Assembly (NCBI RefSeq): GCF_039595395.1
Contig: NZ_JBCNLP010000001.1
Location: 1,674,001-1,738,000 of the forward strand
Direction: 5' to 3'
Length of the DNA: 64,000 nucleotides
From: Novosphingobium sp.
GTDB lineage: Bacteria; Pseudomonadota; Alphaproteobacteria; Sphingomonadales; Sphingomonadaceae
Shown here: positions 44,213 to 53,329 of the stretch, piece by piece
Position numbering within the stretch: the stretch's first letter is position 1
Layout of the letters: each line of letters opens with the position of its first letter
Position numbers and translations under genes: made by a program
Notes under the pieces: model-generated
Told to the model about the DNA's origin: nothing
The model's input: only the letters and a program-made list of their open reading frames with translations
Database searches by the model: none

Positions 44213-45474
44213 TATTCCGCGACCAGCAGGGCGGCGTCGCGCGCCGTTGCCGCTGTGGCGAAGCGATCGTGGAAATCATCCAGCAGAATCTCGGTCTCGT
44301 CGAGCGCCAGGAATTCGGCCGGGGGCATCTCGGGATGTTCATGGCCGTACCACTGCGCGTAATGCGGCAGATCGCTGGCAAAGGCCTTGTAATGCGCGGA
44401 ATAGGCCCGCAGGCGCAGGCGCGGCATGGCGGCGCCCAGATCGAAGGTCAGCAGGCGGATCCAGCCATCGCCCAGCCCGTCGAGCACCTTGGCTTCGGGG
44501 GCGGCGGTCTTGAGCGCCTGCTTGCGCGACTGATAGTTGACGAGGAACTGATAGACCTTGTGACCATGGGCGTTGCGGTCGATCCGCTGGTTGACGCCGT
44601 GGAAATGGCCGTTCAGCGTGATCAGGATCTGGTCGTTCGGGGCGATCAGCCTGTCCCACAGATCCTGCGGGCTGTTGCGTTCGGGGTCCATGCGGGTGAG
44701 GTCGAGCGCGGCGATGGATTTGCGCTCGGCCGCCTCATTGATGAATTCGTGGATCGAGAGGATGGTGGGCAGGCCGGGGTGGCTGTCGATCACGGATTGC
44801 GCCCAGGCGATCACGGCATCGTCTGGGCACATTTCCAGACCCAGATGCAGGAAGCGATAGCCGCCCCCTTCGAACAACTGCGCGCTGTTGGCGCCATCGC
44901 GGAAGGAGGACACATACCAGGGCCGATCGCGGAACAGCGGCGTGTCGCTGCCGAAGACCTGCGTCCAGTTGTTCAGTTCGCCGACATGCAGCCCGCCGAT
45001 CTGGTCGATCAGATCGATCACCTCGCCATGGGCCTCGGCCACCAGCGGCGGGTGGTTGGGATCGGTCCAGAGATGGTCGTGATCGTGATTGCCCGGCACC
45101 ACCGAGAACGGCATGGCCTGCGCCACGATCTCCCAGGCGCGACGCACCGCGGGCATTTCCACCTCGCGCAGGGCCTCGGGCGAGGCGGGGAGGATGCGCT
45201 CGATCACCGGATTTGCGGCGGCGCCGGCATCGGCATGCTGCGCATCGGGGCCTGCAACGCTGGGGTGCTGCCAATTGTCGCCAAGGCCGGTGGCAAAAGC
45301 GATGTCACCGCCGTTGGACCGGGCGTTGCGCGCGATATGGCTCATCATGTCCCACAGCATCTCGCGGGCATTGAGCGGAAAGCCGGCCTCGCGTTGATTG
45401 TTGTGGTCCACGTAATTCTGCGTGTCGCAGATCACCGCCACGCTGAAAGGGGTGGGGGGCGTGCTGTCTGCCAT
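44212..45474 (-). CDS. metallophosphoesterase without signal peptide (MPE2)
   Basis: About 420 residues, starting at the ATG at 45474 (or 45483, which is closer to an AAGGA). The family motifs are ICDTQNY, GLGDNW, PGNHDHD, LSIHEFI (Glu where the other two copies have Asp) and NGHFHG (G-H-x-H). Unlike MPE1 and MPE3 the protein begins MADSTPPTPFS directly before the first strand, with no signal peptide, so it should be cytosolic. It is the first gene of the operon and overlaps the MFS start by one base. A pathway with an outside and an inside phosphoesterase is suggested. A run of nine C stands 50 bases before the start. Confidence 0.82.
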   Translation of the reverse strand: MADSTPPTPFSVAVICDTQNYVDHNNQREAGFPLNAREMLWDMMSHIARNARSNGGDIAFATGLGDNWQHPSVAGPDAQHADAGAAANPVIERILPASPEALREVEMPAVRRAWEIVAQAMPFSVVPGNHDHDHLWTDPNHPPLVAEAHGEVIDLIDQIGGLHVGELNNWTQVFGSDTPLFRDRPWYVSSFRDGANSAQLFEGGGYRFLHLGLEMCPDDAVIAWAQSVIDSHPGLPTILSIHEFINEAAERKSIAALDLTRMDPERNSPQDLWDRLIAPNDQILITLNGHFHGVNQRIDRNAHGHKVYQFLVNYQSRKQALKTAAPEAKVLDGLGDGWIRLLTFDLGAAMPRLRLRAYSAHYKAFASDLPHYAQWYGHEHPEMPPAEFLALDETEILLDDFHDRFATAATARDAALLVAE

Positions 45475-45523
45475 TGTTATCATTATCCTTTCGATCGGGT
45501 CTTGGGCGAGGCGGCAGCATGCA

Positions 45524-45824
45524 GGGGGGGGGCATGGCTCGACTCGATAAACAGAACGATTGTTCAGTAGGCGTGGCGCTTGACAGTTCCGTGACATGGC
45601 GCGGCGATTTTGACCGGGGTAAATGCAGGAAAATGCGAGATTTGAGTTGGAGCTGGAAATAAAGTTTATAAATATCAGCATAATAAGCGTCGGCATAAAA
45701 ATTTTCGTGCAACGCTGGCACGCATCAATCCAAGGATTTCATGCGGGAAGGGATGAAAAATTAGACCACTTGTTCAGTGGCATTTTTCCTTGCGCGGGCC
45801 GGCAAATTGAACGACAGAACAGGG
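45524..45824. promoter_or_regulatory. divergent control region with G9 tract and repeated TTGTTCAGT
   Basis: This gap lies between the MPE2 operon (minus) and the double-TetR gene (plus). It holds nine G at 45524-45532, TTGTTCAGT at 45560-45568 within a partial palindrome (ACAGAACGATTGTTCAGT), and the same TTGTTCAGT at 45770-45778 within CCACTTGTTCAGTGG (a 5-bp dyad). The repeated site on both sides of the promoters fits binding by the neighbouring regulator. The DNA between them is AT-rich. Confidence 0.55.
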
Positions 45825-47012
45825 ATGCTTGCGCCAGAATCTTCTCGCTCTCCCGCCATCGATCGCTGGAAAGTCGCCGCTTATGACCTTGCCCTGGAGG
45901 AAGGGTTGGCGGCGCTGAGCGCCAGAGCGCTGGCCAGCCGTGTCGGGGGCAGTGCCTCAGCCATCAACTACCACTTCGGCAATCGCGAACAGCTGATCGC
46001 CACCGTATGCGCCCAGGCCCTCGCCGCCTCCGCCGACTGGCGCCTGCAGCATCGCGCCGAAGGGCATGTCATGCTGCCGATCTGGATCGATCCGGCGGGG
46101 GCCTTCGCTGCCCTGCTGCAGATCCGGATCGAGGAAAGCCGGCCCCTGCTGGCGCTGCTGCGCGAACTCGAACAGGAAGCGATCACCAGTGGCTGGCCGG
46201 ACATCGTCGAGGCCATGGCCGCTGAAACGGAGGCCGAGGCGGTATTCTGGCAGGATTTCACCGCCATATTCGGTGCGTCTGCGCCGCAGGGGGCGCTCTG
46301 GGCGGATCTGGCCCTGGCGCTCAGTTCGACGACCTTGTCGCTGGCCTCCAGCGCCCATCGGGCGGCGTGGATTTCCGGAGCAGCGGTGCGCCTGCATCAG
46401 CGCATGACAGGCCAGAGCATCGTACTGATCCCGAACCGGATGCAGGAAGCGGCCCATTTCGACGCCTCGTCCAGCCGCTACAATGAAACGGCCCTGCGCA
46501 TTCTTGACGCGGCGCTCGATGCGCTGGCGGAAAAGGGGGCTGATCGCCTCAACCAGCGCGACGTGGCCGCTCGGGCGGGGGTGTCGCTGTCAGCCGTGAC
46601 CTATTTCTTCGGCTCCAAGCAGGATCTGATCAGCGCGGCTTTCGATGAAATGTGCAGTCGGGCCTACCGCATCATGACCGACGAGGGCCGTGAACGCAGC
46701 CGCGCCCTGATTGTGGAGACGTTGAGTGCGGCAAGCGGTAGCAAGCAGCTGGCAACGCTTGAGGTGCTGATGCGCTCGGGGTTGCGGCACCCGGTGCTCT
46801 TGCCCGTGGTGGATCGAATGCTGGCCATTCGCGGTGTAGGGTCGGAAGCATCGCTGGCCCAACTCGGCTTTGCTGTCGACCGGCTGGATGGCTACTTGTG
46901 GATTTCGATGGTGACGGGCCGCTATCGGCGTGTCTGCCACCTTCCCTTGGAAGCCCTTGGTGAGGCCTTGCGTGACGCGGCATGGGGGCGCCTTGCGGCT
47001 CTCTTCCCCTAG
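45825..47012 (+). CDS. tandem (double) TetR-family regulator
   Basis: A 395-residue protein with two complete TetR units in one chain. The first DNA-binding domain (residues 12-60: DLALEEGLAALSARALASRVGGSASAINYHFGNREQLI) is followed by a helical effector domain; a second one (about 220-265: LDALAEKGADRLNQRDVAARAGVSLSAVTYFFGSKQDLI) is followed by another. Ordinary TetR proteins are about 200 residues and act as dimers, so one chain may behave as a built-in dimer or bind two sites. It is divergent from the MPE2 operon and probably represses it. The ATG at 45825 lacks a good ribosome site; a GTG at 45777 is possible. Confidence 0.85.
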   Translation: MLAPESSRSPAIDRWKVAAYDLALEEGLAALSARALASRVGGSASAINYHFGNREQLIATVCAQALAASADWRLQHRAEGHVMLPIWIDPAGAFAALLQIRIEESRPLLALLRELEQEAITSGWPDIVEAMAAETEAEAVFWQDFTAIFGASAPQGALWADLALALSSTTLSLASSAHRAAWISGAAVRLHQRMTGQSIVLIPNRMQEAAHFDASSSRYNETALRILDAALDALAEKGADRLNQRDVAARAGVSLSAVTYFFGSKQDLISAAFDEMCSRAYRIMTDEGRERSRALIVETLSAASGSKQLATLEVLMRSGLRHPVLLPVVDRMLAIRGVGSEASLAQLGFAVDRLDGYLWISMVTGRYRRVCHLPLEALGEALRDAAWGRLAALFP

Positions 47013-47291
47013 ATCGGGCAAGCCGTCATGCATGACATCGGTGATGGGATTGCCCTGCAATCGGCCGGGCGCCGGCGAACATCGCCAACACAGGTGTCTG
47101 GCAGCGCCGTGCTTTCCTCAGGGCGCCTGATCGAGGCGGTATGGTCCTTGTGGCAGACCCATGGCCATGCCGGACTGTCGACACGATTTACAGCCGGCTT
47201 GTGATCCCGCCCGAGCCGAAGGAGGGCGGGAGAGCAGCCAAGGGAGGCGAGGGCACCCAACAGCGGGATGTCGCTAGGCCGTCATCGGTGA
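47013..47291. other. gene-free gap
   Basis: Between the two regulator genes no credible coding frame is seen. The sequence up to the dispersed element at 47292 shows no clear terminator. Confidence 0.3.
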
Positions 47292-47354
47292 GATCTGAGC
47301 GAACGACAGCTCTTGGGACACGGGCAAAGCGTGCTGAATGTCCGCAATGTCAGC
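47292..47354 (+). repeat. 63-bp dispersed element, copy 10
   Basis: Left end GATCTGAGCGAACGACAG, right end GTCCGCAATGTCAGC. It lies 24 bases past the stop of the minus-strand ROK gene at 47379. The minus-strand reading has 21 codons without a stop (Ala-Asp-Ile start). Confidence 0.65.
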
Positions 47355-47378
47355 GCTCGCCCTCCTCGGGCTTCATTT

Positions 47379-48527
47379 TCAGTCCAGGAGGAAGCGCTGG
47401 AAACACATCATGCCCGCGCCAAAGGCCGCTGCGTCGACATCGGCCATGTGTGCCCTGATGGTTGGGAAGGGGCGATCCCGGCCCCGCAGTGGGACGGAAT
47501 AGCAGCCGACCCGTTGTGCCAGCCGTTCAGCCAGCGGCGGTGGAATGCGTCCCCCGATCACAATGGCCTGCGAATCCAGCACGCCGCCGATCGCCGACAC
47601 GATGGCGTCCGTCGCAGGCGTCACCGTGTCAAGCCAGCGCTGCGTGGCGGGCCAACTGTCGTCATAGGCCTCCAGCATGGCGGAGATCGTGGCGAAGGAC
47701 AGGCCGTCCTGTGCCAGCATGGTGCGCAGCAACTCCAGCGTCGGGCGGTGCGCCCGCGCCTCGGGGGGCAGCATGCCGGTGAACTCGCCCGCATTGCCAT
47801 GGCTGCCGCGCATCAGCCGCCCGTCGAGCATCACACCGCCGCCCAGGCCGCGATCGATGTAAAGATAGGCGAAACTGGCGGGATAGTCCGCCCCGGACTG
47901 GAAATATTCGCCGATGGTGGCGGCATTGCCGTCATTTTCGATGACCACCGCAACCTTCATGCGCTCCTGCAACAGGGCTTCCAGCCGCTCGATGGCCCAA
48001 TCTTCCATGCCCAGCGGAGCGTTGATCTGCTGCTGTCCGGCCAGATAGAAACCTGAGAGCGCAATGCCGATGCCGCACAGCCGGGGCGAGACACCTTCCG
48101 CCTCAAGCAGGTTGCTGGCCAGCGCGATGATCCTGGCCTCCACCGCCTCGCGCGCGGGATTTTCGTGGGCTTCGCGAATCTGGGCCACCACCCGGCCGGA
48201 AAGGTGAGAGAGGGTGACGGTCAGGCTGTCGGCCCGCACGGCCACACCGATCGCAAAAGCGGCCTGGGGGGCAAGCACGAGCGGCAGGCTGGGCTGGCCC
48301 ATGCGGCCCATCATCACCTTTTCCTCGGCCAGGATCAGCCCATCCTTGAGCAATGCCTCGGCCAGACGGCTGATCGAGGGGATGGTCAGCCCGGTCTTGC
48401 GGGCCAACTCCGCGCGGGAGACCGGGCCCAGTTGGCGGATGAGGCCGAGCACGAGGCGCTCATTGCCCGAGAGCATACGGAAAGGAAGCGGGGCGGGCAG
48501 GGCAGGCATGTCTGGCTTGGGCATCAT
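47379..48527 (-). CDS. ROK-family transcription regulator lacking the zinc motif
   Basis: A 382-residue protein. The N-terminal winged helix (LVLGLIRQLGPVSRAELARKTGLTIPSISRLAEALLKDGLI) is MarR-like, as in NagC and XylR. The ROK sugar-kinase fold follows, with IENDGNAATIGEYF and GLGGGVMLDGRLMRGSHGNAGEFTGM. The usual H-x(n)-C-x-C-G-x-x-G-C zinc signature that should follow GEFTGM is absent; ARAHRPTLELLR stands there. It is the last gene of the minus-strand operon TBDR2-2H-MFS-ROK (35 bases after the MFS gene) and probably senses a sugar or sugar phosphate to control it. Confidence 0.85.
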   Translation of the reverse strand: MMPKPDMPALPAPLPFRMLSGNERLVLGLIRQLGPVSRAELARKTGLTIPSISRLAEALLKDGLILAEEKVMMGRMGQPSLPLVLAPQAAFAIGVAVRADSLTVTLSHLSGRVVAQIREAHENPAREAVEARIIALASNLLEAEGVSPRLCGIGIALSGFYLAGQQQINAPLGMEDWAIERLEALLQERMKVAVVIENDGNAATIGEYFQSGADYPASFAYLYIDRGLGGGVMLDGRLMRGSHGNAGEFTGMLPPEARAHRPTLELLRTMLAQDGLSFATISAMLEAYDDSWPATQRWLDTVTPATDAIVSAIGGVLDSQAIVIGGRIPPPLAERLAQRVGCYSVPLRGRDRPFPTIRAHMADVDAAAFGAGMMCFQRFLLD

Positions 48528-48562
48528 GGCGTCTTGATCGTTGGAGAGGAGGGAGAGGTTTG

Positions 48563-49864
48563 TCAAACAGGCTGCCGGTGCGGCGCGGCGGCGGTCAGGA
48601 GAGCCATGGCCCCCATCATCGGCAGCAGCGCCAGCGCCATGGCGGCGGCGAGGGCAAGAGGCTGGTTCTGGATCTGCCAGCCAGCCAGCGCGAGGCCCAG
48701 GGCCTGCCCCAGCTTGGCCCCGGCGGAAAAGCGGCTGATCCGCGCGAGGGCATCGCGCGGCCGGCTGGCATTGATCCGGCTCCACAGCGCCAGCAGCACG
48801 CCTCCGGCAGCCGCGCCATAGAGCGATCCGGCAAGGATGGCCCAGACAATCAACCATGCTTGGCCCCATGCGGGTGCGACCATCAGGGTGGCCGCGATCA
48901 GGCAGGCGAGCATCACGCCCTGCTGCAACCGGCGGGCACCATATCCGAGCATCAGGGCGCGCCAGAAGGGCTGGGAGATCAGCCCGCCCGCGCTGCCGCC
49001 GGTGATGAACAGCGCGCCTGCCCATGCTGCCGAAGCCTGTGCGAGCAGATGTGCCGCGAGAAAGGGTTCGAGCTGCTGGAACAGCGTCATGCCCAGCGAG
49101 GCAAGCCCCATCGCGATCAGCAGGCCCGGCGGGTCCGGGCCGGTGTCTGCATTGTCCGGCAGGGGCAATGTTGCGCGATCCGCCAGACCATCCGCCAACC
49201 GCCGGGTCAGGGCGAGGGCGGCCAGACATGCGACCACGCCAATGGCCAGTGCCAGAACGAGAAAGCGCCATGCCTGCTCGCGCGGGGCATGGCCGGCCAG
49301 CAGGGGCACGAAACCGGCGCTCAGCAGGATGCGGATGCCGCCGCCCGCGATGTTGCGCCACATGGCGTAATCGGCCTGTTGCGCGGCGGTTGCGGCGATC
49401 AGCGCGGGGACGGCGTTCTGCGTGATGTCGAGCCCGGCATAGGTCAGGCGGAAGAGGATCAGCGCGGCCATCATCGCCTCGGCCAGATGGGGGCCGTGAT
49501 GGAGACCGGCGCCTGCAAAAACCAGCAGCGCCAGCGCGGTGGCGCAACAGGCATAAAGCTGGAGGCGGGCATGGCCAGCGGCTGTGGTCATGCTGCCGCC
49601 CAGCCAGCGGCCGCCCAGATAATCCGCTCCCGCCGCCAGCAGGATGGAGAGGCCGATGCCCAACCCGGCCCGCGCTCCGCTGACCCCGCCCACCATCGTG
49701 ACCATCCACACGAAATAGAGGTCGCTCACCACCCAGAACAGCGTCTTGCCCGCATGCGCCAGCGTATAGAGCGCCAGAGTGGACAGGCGGGGCAGGCGCG
49801 GCACGATCTGTCCTTCCTGAGGGCAGCACAAGGCAAGGGGCATCAGCGCCCCGTCATCGAGCAT
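48563..49864 (-). CDS. MFS-type transporter
   Basis: About 433 residues with 12 hydrophobic helices and few charged loops. SDLYFVWMVTMVGG in the first helix and DITQNAVPALIAATAAQQADYAMWRN in the middle resemble the MFS carriers of polyol or glycoside groups, but the classic loop 2-3 motif is weak, so the substrate class is uncertain. The start is either 49864 or 49843. It follows the 2H phosphoesterase gene by about 45 bases and precedes the ROK gene, and should carry the cleavage product inward. Many Ala and Leu, with high third-position GC. Confidence 0.7.
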   Translation of the reverse strand: MLDDGALMPLALCCPQEGQIVPRLPRLSTLALYTLAHAGKTLFWVVSDLYFVWMVTMVGGVSGARAGLGIGLSILLAAGADYLGGRWLGGSMTTAAGHARLQLYACCATALALLVFAGAGLHHGPHLAEAMMAALILFRLTYAGLDITQNAVPALIAATAAQQADYAMWRNIAGGGIRILLSAGFVPLLAGHAPREQAWRFLVLALAIGVVACLAALALTRRLADGLADRATLPLPDNADTGPDPPGLLIAMGLASLGMTLFQQLEPFLAAHLLAQASAAWAGALFITGGSAGGLISQPFWRALMLGYGARRLQQGVMLACLIAATLMVAPAWGQAWLIVWAILAGSLYGAAAGGVLLALWSRINASRPRDALARISRFSAGAKLGQALGLALAGWQIQNQPLALAAAMALALLPMMGAMALLTAAAPHRQPV

Positions 49865-49908
49865 GAGGCCTGCTTGGCCCCGATGACAGCTTGATGACGG
49901 GGCCGCCA

Positions 49909-50697
49909 TCAGGACAGGTAGAACTGCCGTTTGAAGGCGAACATATCCTCCAGCAGGCAATATTCCGGCGGGCCAAGGGTGATGACCGGGGCCCGCGCGA
50001 TGATCGCCGCCTTCCAGCGGCGCAGGGCCGCGCGCCATGCGGTATCCTCGTCGCGGGTCAGATTGGCGAATTGATAGGCCAGGGTGATGTGAAAGCCGTA
50101 ATGGTCGTGATCGTTGTCCTCGATCGCCAGCAGCGTGGCCAGCCGGTCGCGCAGACGGCGCAGGCGGGTTTCCTCGGCGGTGTCGAAGGGCAGCAGCCGC
50201 AGGGTGAGCGGGCGTTCGTTCGCCGCGGGCTCCTGCGGGTTGACGCGCATGCGATAGGGCCCGGCCTCCGCGCCCAGACGGAAGGCGCGCAGCCTTTCGC
50301 CCAGAATGCGGTTGCAGTCGGCCATCGGCAGGTCGAGCGGCAGGTCGGCGGGCCAGAGCGGGCGGCGACGTTCTTTCTGATTGGCGCCGCCGATGATGGT
50401 CATGTGATAGCTGGAGGGGGGCAGCACCGCCACCTTGCGCGCCCAGGGCTCGGCGGGCAAGGCGCGGTAGATGTCGAGCAGCGTATCGAAAGGCGCGCTG
50501 TCGGGCCCCTGTTGCGGCAGATGGCAGATGATGGTGTTGCCTGCAAAGGGCATCACAAGCCCGTCGCGGGTGAATTTGCGGCCCACATCGGGGGGCAGGG
50601 GCGTACCTTCGCTGGCCTGTTCGGCCCAGACGGGGCGGGCCGCCAGACCCGCCAGCAGCGCCGTGCCGCCCGCCAGAATGTCGCGACGGCGACTCAC
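49909..50697 (-). CDS. exported 2H phosphoesterase-like protein (DUF1868-like)
   Basis: A 262-residue protein. The Tat-like leader begins MSRRRDILAG and ends near residue 25. The two H-x-T motifs that define the 2H phosphoesterase fold are His98-Met-Thr100 (SYHMTIIGG) and His203-Ile-Thr205 (GFHITLAYQ), at the usual spacing. Enzymes of this fold open 2',3'-cyclic phosphates or similar phosphodiesters. Its GTG start overlaps the stop of TBDR2 by four bases (GTGA), so the two are coupled. It takes the place that a calcineurin-like phosphoesterase has in the other two operons. Confidence 0.82.
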   Translation of the reverse strand: MSRRRDILAGGTALLAGLAARPVWAEQASEGTPLPPDVGRKFTRDGLVMPFAGNTIICHLPQQGPDSAPFDTLLDIYRALPAEPWARKVAVLPPSSYHMTIIGGANQKERRRPLWPADLPLDLPMADCNRILGERLRAFRLGAEAGPYRMRVNPQEPAANERPLTLRLLPFDTAEETRLRRLRDRLATLLAIEDNDHDHYGFHITLAYQFANLTRDEDTAWRAALRRWKAAIIARAPVITLGPPEYCLLEDMFAFKRQFYLS

Positions 50698-53306
50698 AGC
50701 TTCACCTTGGCGCCGAAGAGGATCTGGGTGGGCAGCTTGAAAGCCGATTGCAGCAGCTCCTGACTGGTGCCGTAGCGATAGCTCATGCCCTGCGTGGTCA
50801 GGTTCTGCGCATCGAAGCTGACGGTGAAGCGGCGCGTGACATCATAGGAGATCTGGAAATCGAGATTGTTGGTCGGCTGCTGGATACGGTTGGCGTAGAA
50901 GCCGCTGGGGGTCAGGTTGGGATAGCGGTCGTCCCAGAGGCGGCCCAGATGGTTCCAGGCCAGACGGCCATGGACCCGACCCTTGTCGTAATAGAGCGAG
51001 GCGTTGATGATGCGTCCGGGCTGCTCGGCCAGATTGTTCATCACCCGCACCGAACCGTCGCTCAGCGTGATGGGCACATGGGCGCGCGCGAATGTGGCAT
51101 TGGCGCTGACCCCGAAACCGTCGAAGGGCGCGGGCAGGAAGCTGAGATCATGCGAGGCGCTCACCTCCAGCCCATAGGCGCGGGTCAGGCCGGTGGCGTT
51201 GCGGGCCTGCGTCACCAGCACGGGGGTCGAGACGCCCGCGATGGTCTGATAGGCGCCATAGGAATAGATCTCGTTCTCGATCCATTTGTAGAAGCCCGAG
51301 ACGGCGAAAAGCCCCTGGCCGTGGTCGAAATAGAACTCTTGCGCAATGTCCAGATTGCGGGCGCGGCGGGGCGCCAGATCGGGGTTGCCGGTGCTGAGCG
51401 TGGGGGTGGACGATGTGGTGTTGAGCACGCCGCCATGCAGCGCCGCCGCGCTGTAGGCCGGGCGGGCGACGCTCATGCTGGCGCCGAGGCGCAGCTTGCT
51501 GTTTTCGGTGGTGTTGAAGATGACATTCACCGAGGGCAGCGCGTCGAAGTACGACTTGCTGGCGCTGACCGGGGCATAGACGCCATTGGTCGCCTGCGTG
51601 CTGCTGGAGGCGAAGCGGGTCTGCTCAAGGCGCACACCGCCGACCACCAGCAGGCGGTCGCTGCGCCACTGGCCCTGCAGGTAACCGGCCCAGATGTCTT
51701 CCGAGATCTTGAAGGTCCCCCCCGCGTTCGACGCGGTGTTGACTGTGGCCGTGGCGCTGGCGGCATATTGGGCGAATTTGCTGTCGGCTGCGGCGCCGCT
51801 GATCATCGGGATCGGCGTGTCGCATTGGTAACCGCAGATGCCCGAGCCATTGGTCACATCGGCCAGCGTGTAGCCCAGACCCGACCATGTCGTGCCATAA
51901 TAGCCCACGCCCTGCCGCGTGCCGCTGAAGCGTGCGCCCGCCTTGATGCCGAAGCCGCGATCCTGCGCGCCGACATTGCGCGAGATGTTGGCCTGCACAT
52001 CATAGCGGTTGGAGGAAAGCGAATAGGTCTCCATCGTGCGCGAGGTGGTCTTGTAGAGGCTGGCATTGGCCGCATTGGCGGCGTTCACCGCCGTGAAGGA
52101 GGGGGCGATGCCGCTGGTGTCATAGTTGAAGGCCATATTGCTCTGGGCGAAGGAATCCGCGATCTGCGGGTTGTTCACCGAGCTGTGCGACCAACTGGCG
52201 CCGAGATCGGCGTTCCAGCCGCCACCCAATTCTACATCGCCGCGCCCATAGAGGCCGTAGACCTGCCGCTTCCACAGATAGCGGCCCAACTGCTGTGTCT
52301 GGGTGACGTTGCTCAGCGTGCCGCTGGTGGGTGTCTGGTTGCTGTCTGTGGCGGTAGCAGCGACAGCGGCATTGGTGGTGTAGCGCGTGGAATTCTCGCG
52401 CTGGTTGAAATAGTAGGAGGCGATATAGGCCTTGGCGCTCTCGCCATGCCAGTCGAGCCGACCCTGAAAGCCGAAGCGCTCACGCTTGTTGCGATAGTTG
52501 TAGTAGATACGATTGGCGGGCACGGCATAGCCATTGCCGCCATAGGGCGTGGTGACGGTGCCCGCATTGGTGTACCAGTTGCGCGTGCTGCCGGTTTCCT
52601 CTTGCGCCACATTGATGTCGCGTCGCCAATAGGTGCCCGAGAGGTAGAGGCCGAACTGCTGGTCGCTGCCGAAGCGGGTTGCGCCCGCGACCTCGGCCTG
52701 ACCGCCGAAGTGGTTGCCGCCATTGGCCTTGCTGTCCAGCGCCTCGCCGCCTTTCACCGAAAGCGACAGGGTGGGCTTGGCGAAATCGAAGGCGCTGGGG
52801 GTGACGAAATTGACCAGACCGCCGATGAAATTGCCCTCGGTCTCGGGCGTGGCCGATTTGATGACGTCGATATGCGAAGCGAGGTTGGCGGGCAGAACCT
52901 CCATCGAGATCTGGCGGCCGTTGGAGGTGGTCATGCCCATGTTGATGTCCGTGGCAGCCAGGCTGAAGCCATCGACCAGCACGTCGTTGTAGCCCTGATT
53001 GAAGCCGCGCACGATGACGAAGCGCGGTTCGCCCTGATAGGTCAGCGTGTTGACGCCGGTGACACGGCGCAGCGCATCGCCCGCGTTGAAATCGGGGAGC
53101 TGGCCGATCTCGCTGGCGGAAACCGTGTCGATGATCTGGTTGGCGGCGCGCTTGATCTGGGTGGCCTTGGCAACCGAGGCGCGGGTGCCGGTGACCACAA
53201 TATCGGTCGAGGCGCCACTCTGGGCGGCATCGTCTCCCGCCCATGCTGCAGCAGGGATCAGGCCCAGCCCGGTGGTGGCGAGGAGCAAGGCGCGAGGGAG
53301 AATCAT
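50694..53306 (-). CDS. TonB-dependent receptor (TBDR2)
   Basis: An 870-residue outer-membrane receptor. The signal peptide ends AAAWAGD near residue 23. The N-terminus STDIVVTGTRASVAKATQIKRAANQIIDTVSASEIGQLPDFNAGDALRRVTGV is the TIGR01782 (Caulobacter/Xanthomonas-type) receptor pattern, usually tied to sugar or glycan uptake. The barrel ends GAKVKL. It belongs to a different subfamily from TBDR1 and TBDR3. It begins an operon with the 2H phosphoesterase, MFS and ROK genes. AAGGATTTTTC before the ATG at 53306 fixes the start. An 8-bp palindrome lies 24 bases farther up. Confidence 0.9.
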   Translation of the reverse strand: MILPRALLLATTGLGLIPAAAWAGDDAAQSGASTDIVVTGTRASVAKATQIKRAANQIIDTVSASEIGQLPDFNAGDALRRVTGVNTLTYQGEPRFVIVRGFNQGYNDVLVDGFSLAATDINMGMTTSNGRQISMEVLPANLASHIDVIKSATPETEGNFIGGLVNFVTPSAFDFAKPTLSLSVKGGEALDSKANGGNHFGGQAEVAGATRFGSDQQFGLYLSGTYWRRDINVAQEETGSTRNWYTNAGTVTTPYGGNGYAVPANRIYYNYRNKRERFGFQGRLDWHGESAKAYIASYYFNQRENSTRYTTNAAVAATATDSNQTPTSGTLSNVTQTQQLGRYLWKRQVYGLYGRGDVELGGGWNADLGASWSHSSVNNPQIADSFAQSNMAFNYDTSGIAPSFTAVNAANAANASLYKTTSRTMETYSLSSNRYDVQANISRNVGAQDRGFGIKAGARFSGTRQGVGYYGTTWSGLGYTLADVTNGSGICGYQCDTPIPMISGAAADSKFAQYAASATATVNTASNAGGTFKISEDIWAGYLQGQWRSDRLLVVGGVRLEQTRFASSSTQATNGVYAPVSASKSYFDALPSVNVIFNTTENSKLRLGASMSVARPAYSAAALHGGVLNTTSSTPTLSTGNPDLAPRRARNLDIAQEFYFDHGQGLFAVSGFYKWIENEIYSYGAYQTIAGVSTPVLVTQARNATGLTRAYGLEVSASHDLSFLPAPFDGFGVSANATFARAHVPITLSDGSVRVMNNLAEQPGRIINASLYYDKGRVHGRLAWNHLGRLWDDRYPNLTPSGFYANRIQQPTNNLDFQISYDVTRRFTVSFDAQNLTTQGMSYRYGTSQELLQSAFKLPTQILFGAKVKL

Positions 53307-53329
53307 GAAAAATCCTTGGGATGGCACAT

